Shown here piece by piece: positions 1-10,054 of a DNA stretch of 64,000 bases. Position 1 is the stretch's first letter. The number at the start of each line of letters is the position of its first letter. The notes below the pieces were generated by a model. That model worked only from the letters and a program-made list of their open reading frames with translations, did no database searches and was not told the origin of the DNA. Source of the stretch: Labia minor (lineage: Eukaryota > Arthropoda > Insecta > Dermaptera > Spongiphoridae); NCBI GenBank assembly GCA_963082975.1, contig OY720348.1, positions 76,533,719-76,597,718 of the forward strand, written 5' to 3'. The translations under genes were made by a program, and so were the position numbers.

Positions 1-88
1 GGTAAATACATTTCTTAGGACAAAAACAATTATTCATAAATTAATATTCTTATATATGTATTGTATGTATAATATTTATTCATTATAG

Positions 89-247
89 GCCGCTGGGTTC
101 CGGTCGGACGCTCGAAAGAGCCCAAAATAGAGGTTACCAACTTGCAACCAGGTCAAGAATATAAATTCCGCGTAATGGCAGTCAATGCTGAAGGAAAGTC
201 AGAACCATTAGATGCTGATAAACCAATCATTGCTAAAAATCCTTTTG
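89..247 (+). CDS. projectin-like exon 1: C-terminal part of an FnIII domain
   Basis: Acceptor TTATAG precedes 89 and donor GTAAAT follows 247. The reading frame is open: the product begins RWVPVGRSKEP, has the FnIII F-strand motif YKFRVMAVNAEGKSEP and ends IIAKNPF. It ends in phase 1 (G|AT), which matches the next exon. The 5' part of this domain lies before the window. No lesion seen. Confidence 0.85.
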
Positions 248-378
248 GTAAATAGATTAACTTAATATATTTTGATATTTAAACATATTTACTATTTTTT
301 ACATCATTTACTTTTGTTTTTATAAAATTATTATTTATAAAATTATAAATATTTCGAAATGTTTGTTCAACTTCTTAG

Positions 379-681
379 ATGCACCACCTGCTCCGGGTCA
401 ACCAGAAGCCACAGATTGGGATAAAGACTTTGTGGAACTTAAATGGAACCCACCAGACAATGATGGTGGTTCACCAATCACAGGATATGTTATCGAAAAG
501 AAAGAAAAAGAAAGTGCTAAATGGGTTAAGGCTGGTGAAGTCAAAGGTCCTAACTGTAAAGGACGTGCCGAAAATCTTGAAGAAGGACAACAATATGAAT
601 TTAGGGTCCGTGCTGTTAATGAAGCAGGCCCAGGTGAACCAAGCAAGGCCAGCAAACCAGTCATCGCAAAACCAAGAAAAC
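379..681 (+). CDS. projectin-like exon 2: complete FnIII domain (second of a pair)
   Basis: The frame entered from exon 1 gives DAPPAPGQPEATDWDKD, then DGGSPITGYVIEKKEKES, YEFRVRAVNEAGPGEPS and the linker KPVIAKPRK. The exon is phase 1 at both ends and 303 nt long, one clean FnIII module. The ATG at 363 lies in the preceding intron and is not a start. No lesion seen. Confidence 0.88.
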
Positions 682-747
682 GTAAATTTTACATTATTTA
701 AAATTATTTCTAAATAAAATAATACTCATGTTTATTTTTCATTCTAG

Positions 748-1029
748 TTGCTTCTAAGATTGATCGTCGCAATTTACGTAATCTAACTGTAAGAGAAGGA
801 GAATCACTACTATTTGATGCAAAAGTTCAAGGTGAACCAGCTCCTGATGTTACTTGGACTCTTAACAACAAATCAATTAGCGAAACTGCATTAAGGCGTG
901 TGGAAAATTCGCCAAATTTCACTAAATTTATCAATGATCATCCTGAAAGAAAAGATATTGGAACTTACACCGTGACTGCTGTGAATAAATGGGGTCAAGA
1001 TAAAGTTACTATCGAACTTAATGTTGTCA
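748..1029 (+). CDS. projectin-like exon 3: Ig domain
   Basis: After the acceptor ATTCTAG the product reads LASKIDRRNLRNLTVREGES, then GEPAPDVTWTLNN and GTYTVTAVNKWGQDKV, an I-set Ig domain. The donor GTGAGT follows 1029. Phase 1 at both ends; no lesion seen. The next intron (1030-1438) is the first of the longer ones. Confidence 0.87.
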
Positions 1030-1438
1030 GTGAGTACTACTTCTAAATTTCAAATCAATTAAATTCAAAAAGAATAAAATTTCACATCAATTAAATTTCC
1101 TTATTTAATACATATATTAATACTGTGACATATATTTAAAATTGTTATATTTAAATTAACCAAAATATATATTTTATAGATAACGATGATTAGTTCAACA
1201 TAATTAAATTCATAAATCGTGGAGATCACGATGAACTCAAATGATTGAAAACATTACAGGGAAATCAATTAGAAAATAATTAGTAGTTACTCCAAGAAAT
1301 CGGGGGTGACACTATAAAGATAGATAAAAATAAAACAAAGGAATTAATTCGAAGTAGTTCAGTTAGACAGTTGACCTAGTCAAGAATTTTCAAATTCATA
1401 AACTTTTTATTATTAAAAGTGTTTTTCAAATATTTCAG

Positions 1439-1729
1439 GCAAACCTGGTAAACCAGAAGGTCCACTTGAAGTTTCGGATATACATAAAGATGGTTGTCAA
1501 CTGAAACGGAACAAACCCAAAGATGATGGTGGCGAGCCAATTGAAGCTTATGTTGTCGAAAAGTTTGATCCAGATACTGGTATTTGGTTACCTGTTGGTA
1601 GAACTATAAAGAGCAACAGATGGAAGTTCAAGGACTTACTCCTGGTCACGAATATCAATTTAGAGTCAAGGCTATAAATAAGGAAGGAGAATCCGAATCA
1701 CTTGAAACTCTTGGCTCTATCACCATTCA
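1439..1729 (+). pseudogene. projectin-like exon 4: FnIII domain with frameshift and lost core Trp
   Basis: Starts in frame as SKPGKPEGPLEVSDIHKDGC, then shows LKRNKPKDDGG where the sister domains have LKW or LNW, so the near-invariant FnIII Trp codon is CGG at 1507-1509. Around 1606 a net one-base gain shifts the frame. Downstream, in another frame, the homology resumes (MEVQGLTPGHEYQFRVKAIN). The end of the domain should read (T)IxAKNPF but reads TIQ followed by TAA in the homologous frame, and the supposed donor GTAAAT at 1730 leaves the wrong phase for exon 5. This domain looks dead. Confidence 0.75.
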
Positions 1730-2682
1730 GTAAATTATCATTTATTATTATTATTTAGTTTTAAAATTAAATTTATATTTATAACATATTTTTATATAAA
1801 AGATCGTCATTTGAGGTTACTCACCAATGAGAAGGTTATTTTTAAATAAATGAGATAAAAATGAAATACACACAAAGAGATAACCGATAGGCATTAGATA
1901 AATATTTCTAATGCTCATTGTTCTAGACGTAGTAGTTGTGGCTCTTGGAGTACCACAGTAATAACCCAAACTAATCTTATTCGAGTAATAAATGCCAGAG
2001 TGGTTTGAGTAAGATACAATCTACTCGGTTCCGTCTTCCATGAACATCCTTAAAAGTCCTTGTTGTCAAATTATCACTTTAAACATACTTTAATCTCAAA
2101 AGCTTTAAAATAACTGTATTAGGATTTATGAAAAATATTCAACAATTCTAGTGTGGGTTTCAAGAAAGAAGTATAATCATTTGTATTTAGAGATTTTAAA
2201 TAGGGGAAACTTGAAAGAGAGATATATTAATCCGAATGTTTTTTTAGTTTCGTATTGCCAAAATATTGATATTATTTTTCTTATGTGTGAAATACATCAC
2301 AATAATTTAATTTTAATTTTTTAAAATATAAAGGAGAACAAATCAGTTATATTTACTTTGATTTTTCGACCCTCTTCCAAACAAAAACTATACATGACGA
2401 TTCTGATCTTTATATTATTTTTTATTGACTAATTTGTAAATTTATTAAATATTAAAAAAATCATTGTAAATATAGTTAGAAATATAAGTAATATAAAGTA
2501 ATTATAAATAATATAATAAATTAAGTTTTAATATTATAGGAAAAAATCTCATAAATAAATAAATTTTTATTTTGCTTGATTTTATTGTTTAAAGAAAATA
2601 TATAAATCTCTCTCTAGTTTTTAGACCAATCTGATTATTCAATATTAGTAAAATATTAATAATATTTTTTTAATAAATTTAG

Positions 2683-2818
2683 CTATACCTAGTCCACCTG
2701 GAGCTCCTGAACCTGTCGATTGGAGCCAAAATCATGCTGATCTAATATGGAAAGAACCTGTTTCTGATGGAGGGTCTCCTATCACTGGTTATATTATTGA
2801 AAAGAAAGACAAATATAG
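2683..2818 (+). CDS. projectin-like exon 5: N-terminal half of FnIII
   Basis: After AATTTAG the frame gives IPSPPGAPEPVDWSQNHADL and DGGSPITGYIIEKKDKY, then a donor GTATGT splits an AGG/AGT codon. In other cycles this domain starts D(E/K)P, so its first residues have drifted. The following intron of about 900 nt is the longest in the locus. Confidence 0.8.
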
Positions 2819-3724
2819 GTATGTATTTGAATACAATTGACTATCGGTGAATAGTAAAAAATTATATATTACTCTATAAACATTTATTTGATTTTATGCT
2901 TATACAATATATATATATTTGTTTTGAAATATATTTTAGAAATATTCTAAGGTTATATACTCGAAATTCTATTATTATGAATAACCTTTTTAGAATTTGT
3001 ATTTAGTATATATATCAATAAACATATATAATATATTTTATCAAATTAAAATTAATATTTTCTTCTATTTAGCATCGATGTTATTTTGTACCTAATGTCT
3101 TAATTGCACATTAATTCATTGTATATTTTGTGAAAAATATTGTATTCTGTTCGGGTGGGTGGGGACCGAATAAATAAAAACAGTAAGGGGGCAAATATTT
3201 TTCTGATTTTTAGACAAATAATTATTCTAATTTTGATTTATCCATTATACAATAATTTGCATTGTGGGATCAATCTATTTTAAATTTATTCCTTATTTTC
3301 TAACTATTTTATAATATTCAATAAGAAAATATTTAATTTATAAACAATGCGTAAAAATTTATATATATAAATTATATTTATAGCTTCTGTTAACCTTAGT
3401 ATATATAGTTTAGGATAGAGGGCTTATTAAGTATTAATGTAAGAGAGATAAGCAGTTAGTTTAATTTTGATTGTGTATATAATATTCTATAAATAACGTG
3501 TAATTTAATTATTCTTTTAGGTATGTATTATTTAAATGTGTAAATATTCTAATAATTGTATAATAATTGTAAATATTCTTTTAGAATTAATAAAATCACG
3601 ACAAAAACGAAGAAACATTTCTCTCATTTGAAAGCCACCTTACATATATATATCGAAAATTTATATATTTTAATTAATAATAAATAAATATATAATATTT
3701 TTAATTACTATGATTCATTTACAG

Positions 3725-3891
3725 TACTATGTGGGAGAAGGCTTTAGAAACATCAGTATGCACACCTCAAGGAATTGTTCATGGCCTTATTGAAGGCAAT
3801 GAATATCAATTTCGGGTTATTGCTATTAATAAAGCAGGTCAAAGTGAACCTGGTGAGCCAAGCAAAACATTTGTTGCGAAACCACGTTATT
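3725..3891 (+). CDS. projectin-like exon 6: C-terminal half of FnIII
   Basis: Continues exon 5 in frame (S-TMWEKALETS), with LIEGNEYQFRVIAINKAG and the linker EPSKTFVAKPRY. Donor GTAAGT. The intron 2819-3724 interrupts this FnIII just before the Trp-containing C' strand. The equivalent position is interrupted again between exons 10 and 11, so it is an ancestral intron site. Confidence 0.83.
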
Positions 3892-3981
3892 GTAAGTATA
3901 TATTGTATGAGTATATCTAATGATATAATTTAAAAATATTTTTATATTCCTTGACTAATTTTATGTTCATTAAATTTTTAG

Positions 3982-4440
3982 TGGCTCCAAGAATTGATCG
4001 TCGTAATCTACGTAATGTTACTTTATCAGCTGGCTCTACACTCAAATTGGATGCAGCCATCATTGGAGAACCAGCTCCTACTATTGAATGGCGTTACGCT
4101 AATATGCCATTGAGAGCCTCACGAAATGTTCAAATTGATAGTCCTGAATATTTCACTAAATTGATAATTAGGCCTGTCGCTCGAGGAGATTCAGGCGAAT
4201 ATATGGTTATAGCTACAAATACCAGCGGCAAAGATTCAGTTATTATTGAAGAAACTGTTACTGATAAACCGACACCACCTGAAGGACCTCTACAAATTTC
4301 TGATGTTCATAAAGATGGATGTAAACTTAAATGGAAACGACCTAAAGATGATGGTGGCACTCCAATTGAATATTATCAAGTTGACAAAATGGATCCCGAA
4401 ACTGGTTGTTGGGTCCCATGTGGACGATCAAATGAACCAG
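3982..4440 (+). CDS. projectin-like exon 7: Ig domain plus N-terminal part of FnIII
   Basis: Encodes LAPRIDRRNLRNVTLSAG, GEPAPTIEWRY and SGEYMVIATNTSGKD (Ig), and then without an intron DKPTPPEGPLQISDVHKDGC and LKWKRPKDDGGTPIEYYQ (FnIII) up to SNEPG. Donor GTACTA. Compared with exons 3 and 4, the intron between Ig and FnIII is missing here. No lesion seen. Confidence 0.87.
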
Positions 4441-4570
4441 GTACTATTTCTTTTGTTTTTGATAAAATTTGATTAAATTATTCTATATGACATTTTTCGT
4501 AAATTAAATCATTTGATTATTTTAAAATAAATATTCTAATAAATATATCTTTTGTTTTAAATTCCTCTAG

Positions 4571-4693
4571 GTATGGAAGTTACTGGTCTAACACCTGGAA
4601 AAGAATATAAATTTCGCGTAGCAGCGGTTAATTCTGAAGGCGAATCGGAACCTCTCGTTGCAGAAGAATCAATTATTGCTAAGAATCTCTTCG
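4571..4693 (+). CDS. projectin-like exon 8: C-terminal part of FnIII
   Basis: Acceptor CCTCTAG; product GMEVTGLTPGKEYKFRV.. with the usual end SIIAKNLFG. Donor GTAACA in phase 1. It completes the FnIII begun in exon 7 and corresponds domain for domain to exon 1. Confidence 0.85.
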
Positions 4694-4772
4694 GTAACAT
4701 TAATACATATTTAATTTACATTTTATTATTAAATATAAATTAATTGTTATTGTTTTCATTGTTCTCAATCAG

Positions 4773-6254
4773 ATGAACCTGGAAAACCTGGCGATCTCAA
4801 CGCAACTGATTGGGATAAAGATCATGTTGACCTTAATGGACTCCACCAAAAGACGATGGTGGCTCTCCTATTACCGGATATATTGTTGAGAAAAAAGATA
4901 AATTTGGTCAATGGGAGAAAGCTGTTGAATTCCTGCTGGTCAAACAACAGCGACTGTTCCTGATCTTATTGAAGGTCAACCTTATGAATTTCGTGTACGA
5001 GCAGTTAATAAAGCAGGCCCTGGTGAACCAAGTGACGCTACACCAACTATAATTGCTAAACCAAGAAATCTTGCTCCCAAGATCGACCGAACGAATCTTA
5101 TTGAAGTTCGTATTAAGGCTGGTCAAAACTTTAACTTTGATGTCAAAGTATCAGGTGAACCAGCACCAACCACGAAATGGCTCTTGGGAGGCCGATAGAT
5201 GAAAAACTCAGAACGAGTTAAAATTCAACATCAAGAATATTTTACTAAAATCAACGTTCGTATGGCAACTCGTGCTGAATCAGGAAAATATACCATTACA
5301 GCCGAAAACATCAATGGAAAAGATACTGCAGATGTAATGGTAATAGTTTTGGACGAACCTTCTCCTCCAGTTGGCCCTCTTAAGGTTTCTAATGTTCATG
5401 CTGATGGATGTAAATTGAACTGGAATCCTCCATCAGATGACGGAGGACAGCCTATAGAAAAATATGTTGTTGAAAAAATGGATGAGGCCACAGGACGTTG
5501 GGTACCAGCTGGAGAAACTGATGGCCCTACTACTTCTTTAGATGTAGATGGTTTACAACCAGGACATAAGTATCAATTTAGAGTGAGAGCAGTAAATAAA
5601 CAAGGTAAATCTGAACCCTTACAAACTGGACAAGCAATTGGAGCAAAGAATCCCTTCGATGAACCAAGTAAACTGGGTACTCCTGAAATCAAAGATTATG
5701 ATAAAGATTGGGTGGAATTGCAATGGACTTGTCCTGAAACAGATGGTGGTTCTCCGATTACAGGTTATATCATAGAAAAAAAAGATAAATTTATTCCAAA
5801 TTGGGAAAAATGTGCTGAGGTTGTAAGAGATCTTACATCAGGAAAAGTAAATGATTTAATTGAAGGTAACACTTATGAGTTTAGAGTTCGAGCAGTTAAT
5901 AAAGCTGGACCTGGAGAACCAAGTGACGCAACTAAACCTCATCTTGCTCTTCCTAAAAATCTTCCTCCACGTATTGATCGTAATGCACTTCTGGACATTA
6001 AAATTAGAGCTGGACAGAATTTTGAATTTGATGTACCAGTTAATGGCGAACCAGCTCCATCAAAAGAATGGACCCTTAAAGATTCTACTGTAATCAATTC
6101 CGATAGAGTAAAAATCGTTAATGAGCCTTATAATACTAAACTTCGAGTTGTGGATGCTAAACGAGGTGAGCAGTTAAAGTGTAGGTTCCTTACACTCTAA
6201 CTGCTAAAAATATTAATGGAAAAGATACTGCAACAGTTAATGTGACAGTGGTTG
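4773..6254 (+). pseudogene. projectin-like exon 9: fused Fn-Ig-Fn-Fn-Ig exon with four lesions
   Basis: A 1.48-kb exon covering five domains without introns: FnIII (DEPGKPGDLNATDWDKDHVD), Ig (APKIDRTNLIEVRIKAGQNF), FnIII (DEPSPPVGPLKVSNVHADG), FnIII (DEPSKLGTPEIKDYDKDWVE) and Ig (PPRIDRNALLDIKIRAGQNF). Lesions: one base missing at about 4835 (DL(E)W) and at about 4929 (AVE(I)PAG); an in-frame TAG at 5196-5198 after WLLGGR; and a net 11-nt gain at 6168-6190 between KRG and YTLTAKN. The stretch 5199-6165 is an uninterrupted frame. Donor GTAAGT at 6255 is intact. Introns present at the same domain junctions elsewhere have been lost here. Confidence 0.82.
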
Positions 6255-6335
6255 GTAAGTTTAAAAAAAAATTTTAATTTCAAATAAAAAAAAATAAGTA
6301 AAATGTTAATGTTTCAATAATTTATTTTTATTTAG

Positions 6336-6769
6336 ATGTACCACTACCACCTGAGGGTCCTCTTCGAGCGGATAATGTCACTAAAGCTGGTTTTAATCTT
6401 TCATGGCGTCCACCAAAAGATGATGGAGGTTCAGAAATTACTCATTATATTGTCGAGAAAATGGATACAGAAAATATGCGATGGGTACCCGTGGCAGACT
6501 CTAGTAATACAAATCTACGTGTTGAACATCTTATTGAAAATCATGATTATAAATTCAGTCAAGGCAGTGAATAAGCAAGGAGAATCACAACCATTGACTG
6601 GATTGACTACAATTACAGCCAAAGATCCATTTAATAAACCAGATAAACCAGGAACACCTCAACTTGTGGATTGGGATAAGGATCATGTTGATCTTGAATG
6701 GACACCACCCAAAAGAGATGGTGGATCTCCAATTACTGGATATATCATTGAAAAAAAGACAAAATTCGG
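6336..6769 (+). pseudogene. projectin-like exon 10: FnIII plus start of next FnIII, 2-base deletion
   Basis: Reads DVPLPPEGPLRADNVTKAG, SWRPPKDDGGSEITHYIVEK and RWVPVADSSN, then at about 6557 two bases are missing (YKF(R)VKAVNKQGESQP). The second domain, NKPDKPGTPQLVDWDKDHVD and DGGSPITGYIIEKKTKFG, is open in the shifted frame. Donor GTAAGA, phase 2 as at the end of exon 5. Confidence 0.82.
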
Positions 6770-7003
6770 GTAAGAATAATATTTATAGAAAGATTTTTAA
6801 AAAAAATATAATGTGGTATCTTGTGTGTTATTTTTTGAGCTATAAAAGTTATTGAATATTTAGTATCAATAATTAAAATTGTTGGATCATAAATTTCCAT
6901 TATATAATTTTTTTTTCAAATCGCCATCATAAAACTTTTCTTATCTAAATATATTTCATATTCAATATAGAAAAGAAGAAATAAATTTATTTTTATTTTA
7001 TAG

Positions 7004-7167
7004 ACCTTGGGAAAAATGTTGTGAGGTTCCTGGAAATGTCACCAAAGGTACGGCACCTACTTTGACTGAGGGTGAAGAGTATGAGTTCCGAGTGATTGCT
7101 GTTAATAAGGGTGGTTTAGGAGAACCAAGTGATCCAAGTCAATCTGTCGTTGCCAAAGCACGTTACC
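7004..7167 (+). CDS. projectin-like exon 11: C-terminal half of FnIII
   Basis: Completes the domain of exon 10: PWEKCCEVPGNVTKGTAP, then EYEFRVIAVNKGGLGEPSDP and VVAKARYR. Acceptor TTTATAG, donor GTAAGT, phase 1 out. No lesion seen. Confidence 0.85.
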
Positions 7168-7248
7168 GTAAGTTAACATTTTATTTGATTTTTCGAATTT
7201 TATTTTATTTAACAAAATTACTAATTAGTTTATTGTATAAATTTACAG

Positions 7249-7530
7249 AAGCACCATACTTTGATAAGAAAATGTTGCAAGATATGGTTGTTCGTGCTGG
7301 TCAAAAGATCAATTACACAATTCCTATCGAGGCTTCTCCACGACCAACAGCCAAATGGAGCGTTAACGGTAGAAACATTGAAGCAGTAACTAGAGCGGAC
7401 ATACAAACATTTGCCAACCAAACTATTTTCAAAATTCTCTTTTCTGTTCGAAGTGATACTGGTCGTTATACTTTAACACTTGAAAACAGTCTAGGACAAT
7501 GTTCTGCTTCTGCAAATGTTACTGTGTTAG
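7249..7530 (+). CDS. projectin-like exon 12: Ig domain
   Basis: QAPYFDKKMLQDMVVRAGQK, ASPRPTAKWSVNGRN and SDTGRYTLTLENSLGQCSAS form an I-set Ig that is more diverged from the IDRRNL type of the other four. Phase 1 at both ends; donor GTAATT. No lesion seen. Confidence 0.85.
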
Positions 7531-7598
7531 GTAATTAATTGTTAATAAATAATAATTTTGTTATTTTATCTTAAAATAATAAATAATTGTAATTTTAG

Positions 7599-7898
7599 AT
7601 AAACCTGGACCACCTCAAGGTCCGCTTTCAATCAGCGGAGTTACTAAAGAAAGTGCAAAAATTGCATGGAAACCACCTTTGGATGACGGTGGAAGTCCAA
7701 TTTTACATTATATTATTGAGAAAATGGATGTGTCACGCGGTACCTGGTCTGATGCTGGAATGTCAAATGGACTAGCACATGAAGTTACTCGATTAATCCA
7801 CAAGAAAGAATATCTGTTCCGAGTTCGTGCAGTGAACAGCATTGGAGAGTAAGAACCTCTTGAAGCTGATAAAAGCATTATTGCCAAAAATCAATATA
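7599..7898 (+). pseudogene. projectin-like exon 13: FnIII domain with nonsense codon
   Basis: DKPGPPQGPLSISGVTKE, WKPPLDDGGSPILHYIIEK and YLFRVRAVNSIGE, followed by TAA at 7850-7852 exactly where the sister domains have Ser (TCA) before EPL. The frame then continues to IIAKNQY. A single-base change to a stop, not an indel, is the simplest reading. Donor GTATTT is weak but keeps phase 1. Confidence 0.82.
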
Positions 7899-7980
7899 GT
7901 ATTTTTTTTATATTTTAAACAATTTGATTTTTTCAAATAGTAATATGTTAAATACCTAATACTTGTTAAATTGTAATCAG

Positions 7981-8174
7981 ATGAACCGGATGCTCCTGAA
8001 AAGCCAGCAGTTATGGATTGGGACAAAGATCATGTAGATTTGGAATGGAAACCACCGAAATCAGATGGTGGATCGCCCATAAGAGGCTATATTATTCAAA
8101 AGAAAGAAAAAGGCAGCCCCTATTGGGTGAATGCTGTTCATGTTCCTCCAAAGACAACAAGTGTTAGTATCTAA
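7981..8174 (+). pseudogene. projectin-like exon 14: truncated FnIII, end of homology
   Basis: NEPDAPEKPAVMDWDKDHVD, DGGSPIRGYIIQKKEKG and YWVNAVHVPPKTTS are followed by GTTAGT and a TAA at 8172-8174. The expected EGxEYEFRVRAVN half is absent, and I see it nowhere downstream on this strand. Either GTTAGT at 8162 is a donor of a very long intron, or the gene copy is broken here. The 595-bp direct repeat begins about 30 nt further on, which favours a rearrangement. Confidence 0.75.
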
Positions 8175-8204
8175 ACATTTTTAATATTAATTTCATTATA
8201 TTTC

Positions 8205-8799
8205 AAAATACTTGAAATGAATAAAATATTATATTTTAAATTATTTGTCAATCTAATGAAATATAATGACAACGAATTAATAATAATTTTGTGATTTTCA
8301 GATATAAATTTAGAGATATATTTACATATTAATTGAAAATAGTACAGTTTAAAGAATGGTAGTATCAAACTAAAGAAAAACAATTAAATAAATATTTTTT
8401 ATTTTCAAGTACAACTATTGAAAAAAGCAAAATCTGGATACAAGTGAGTATAATAAATAAAAATGTAAATAGAATAAAGGAAATATATAAGGTTAAACTA
8501 AAAAATAAATGAAATAATAAGAAATATTTTTCAAACTTGAGATTTTTATTCAAATTTTTGAGGTAAAAGTAACAAACAAAATAAAATTATAATAGAAATT
8601 GTTAGAATAAATAAATTTATTGTTTCAAATAATAGGAATGTTTACATAATGAAAACTAATAAAAATAGGAAAGTATTATAAATAAATAAAAAAAAAGGAA
8701 AAATTTTTAAATAGAGAAATTATTTTTACTACATGTTAATAAATAATAAATCTTTTTGACAAGGAGATGTTGTATTAATTAAATTATATCAACTCGAAG
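8205..8799. repeat. 595-bp direct repeat, copy 1 (pair with 10055-10649)
   Basis: The stretch from AAAATACTTGAAATGA to AACTCGAAG recurs at a constant offset of 1850 bases with no difference that I noticed. It is AT-rich with no convincing coding frame; the 62-70-residue minus-strand ORFs in both copies are low-complexity. Ends are not TG...CA, so it is not an obvious LTR. The two copies bracket the F-box ORF. Confidence 0.93.
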
Positions 8800-8858
8800 G
8801 AAAAAATAATATATTTCCCTCTCTTACATCTGTCATGTTAATATCTCTTATATATTAA

Positions 8859-9380
8859 TTATAATAATCGTCTTAGTTTTTGTTTATTTTTAATGTTTTG
8901 TTTGTCATGTTGAATTTGATTTGTGGTTTGTTTTAAAAATGTTTTCTTTTTTCTTGTCATTTGTCTATTTTCACTGGTTTCAACTATTCTACTATCTAAG
9001 AATTTGTTTGATTTATTTAAATTTCTAGTGTTTGAATTGATTATTTTATTAGAATTAAAAGAATCAAAGGATTTATTCTGATAATGTCTCGTATTAATTA
9101 TTTTACAAATTTCATTCATATGAAATTCTATATCGGTATTCATGCGTCTTTTATATGTTCTATAGGATTTTATTTTATTATATAAACGAGAATGTTTTTT
9201 AATAATATTTTTCCATTTTTTGCAGACATGATATGATTGATATAACGAAACGATATCTAATTTGTTAAATATAATTTCATTAATTTCGATTGGTAAATTA
9301 TTTATAAAATTTTCATTAAGAATGATGGATTCTGAAAATAAAGAAAAATTGTAGGCAAATAAATCGTAATTGACATTCAT
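8859..9380 (-). CDS. F-box protein, small, lysine/asparagine-rich
   Basis: A 173-residue ORF. Residues about 29-72 match the F-box: NLPIEINEIIFNKLDIVSLY, then YHVCKKWKNIIKKH, with the LPxEI start, the leucine pattern and the VCKxW..I signature. F-box proteins normally bind Skp1 and carry substrates to SCF ubiquitin ligases. The C-terminal hundred residues are basic, Asn/Lys-rich and low complexity, with no WD40, LRR or other substrate-binding domain that I recognise. The start is the first ATG of the frame. Composition is like the surrounding AT-rich DNA. It sits alone between two 595-bp direct repeats, so it may have been carried here as part of a duplicated or mobile segment. It could be a fragment of a longer F-box gene; expression is unknown. 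Confidence 0.6.
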   Translation of the reverse strand: MNVNYDLFAYNFSLFSESIILNENFINNLPIEINEIIFNKLDIVSLYQSYHVCKKWKNIIKKHSRLYNKIKSYRTYKRRMNTDIEFHMNEICKIINTRHYQNKSFDSFNSNKIINSNTRNLNKSNKFLDSRIVETSENRQMTRKKKTFLKQTTNQIQHDKQNIKNKQKLRRLL

Positions 9381-9888
9381 TATGTTAGTGAAAAGAATAA
9401 CTTTGATATACCTACAATAGATAATAATAAATAAAATTGATAATTCAATGAAAGAAAAAGAGAATTATGTTTGAAGAATAATTTGTAAGTTATTTTAGAA
9501 GAAAAATATTATTTTTCTGAAAATATAATATAAATAATAATTACAATGAAATGAAATAAATATATATATAAAAATAATTAATCCACAGAGTCGATAAAGA
9601 ATGAAATTAAAAAGAAACAATATTTAATGAGTAAATGGAAATTGTATTAAAAATATTTTGATAATGTGTGTATCGGCTATGAAGTCCGGAGACAAAGTGA
9701 AATCCATCTATAGTCCAGGCTGTATTTATAGCAAAATTCACAGGTACAGTCGCATCTAATAGAAGTAACTATTTAGAGTCAGTGAAAAAAAAATTAATCA
9801 AATAACTTTTTAAAAAACATTATTTAAAAATAAATAATAAATATTTAAAAAAAAAAAAAAATTAAAAAATAATAATATTAATTTAATC

Positions 9889-9984
9889 TTTATTGTTTTT
9901 GAACATTCACATAATTTTATTTATTAATTTTAATGAATTATTTTGTTTGTTGTTATTAAATTATTTGTTTAAGAACATATTTCT
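9889..9984. repeat. short AT-rich repeat, first of three
   Basis: TCTTTATTGTTTTTGAACAT and the following 75 bases recur at 10657-10762, and a shorter, more diverged version lies at 10797-10862. The copy at 10657 abuts the second 595-bp repeat directly. Confidence 0.8.
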
Positions 9985-10054
9985 ATCATATTCTAATTAA
10001 ATTGTTTTTTTCTTTATTAGTAATATTTTTTATAAAAAAAAACAACTGAATTTT

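Larger units (their letters stand above)
89..8174 (+). pseudogene. Projectin/twitchin-like giant muscle protein, core Fn-Fn-Ig repeats, damaged partial gene
   Basis: Fourteen exons joined by short GT-AG introns encode alternating fibronectin type III and Ig domains in the order F-(F-I-F)... giving five full F-F-I cycles plus a final F-F. This register is that of the A-band-like core of projectin (Drosophila bent) and nematode twitchin, sarcomeric proteins linking thick filaments to the Z-disc region. FnIII hallmarks seen repeatedly are DWDKDHVDLEW, DGGSPITGYIIEKK and YEFRVRAVNKAGPGEPS; Ig hallmarks are P(R/K)IDRRNL, GEPAP..EW and GKYT.TA.N. Domain-boundary introns are phase 1. Damage visible: frameshifts near 1606, 4835, 4929, 6168-6190 and 6557, in-frame stops at 5196 (TAG) and 7850 (TAA), a core Trp changed to Arg at 1507, and an abrupt end near 8170. 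No kinase or N-terminal region is present. Family identity is confident; whether this is a pseudogene or an unpolished functional locus is inference. Confidence 0.85.

Noticed and set aside
398-664. 88-residue minus-strand ORF across projectin exon 2, and shifted plus-strand ORFs at 379, 4246, 5860 and 6664
   Set aside because: They are shadows of the FnIII/Ig coding frame; the product has no family resemblance.
8365-8553. 62- and 70-residue minus ORFs in both 595-bp repeats
   Set aside because: Low-complexity Phe/Ile/Leu runs from AT-rich DNA; identical in both copies only because the DNA is duplicated.
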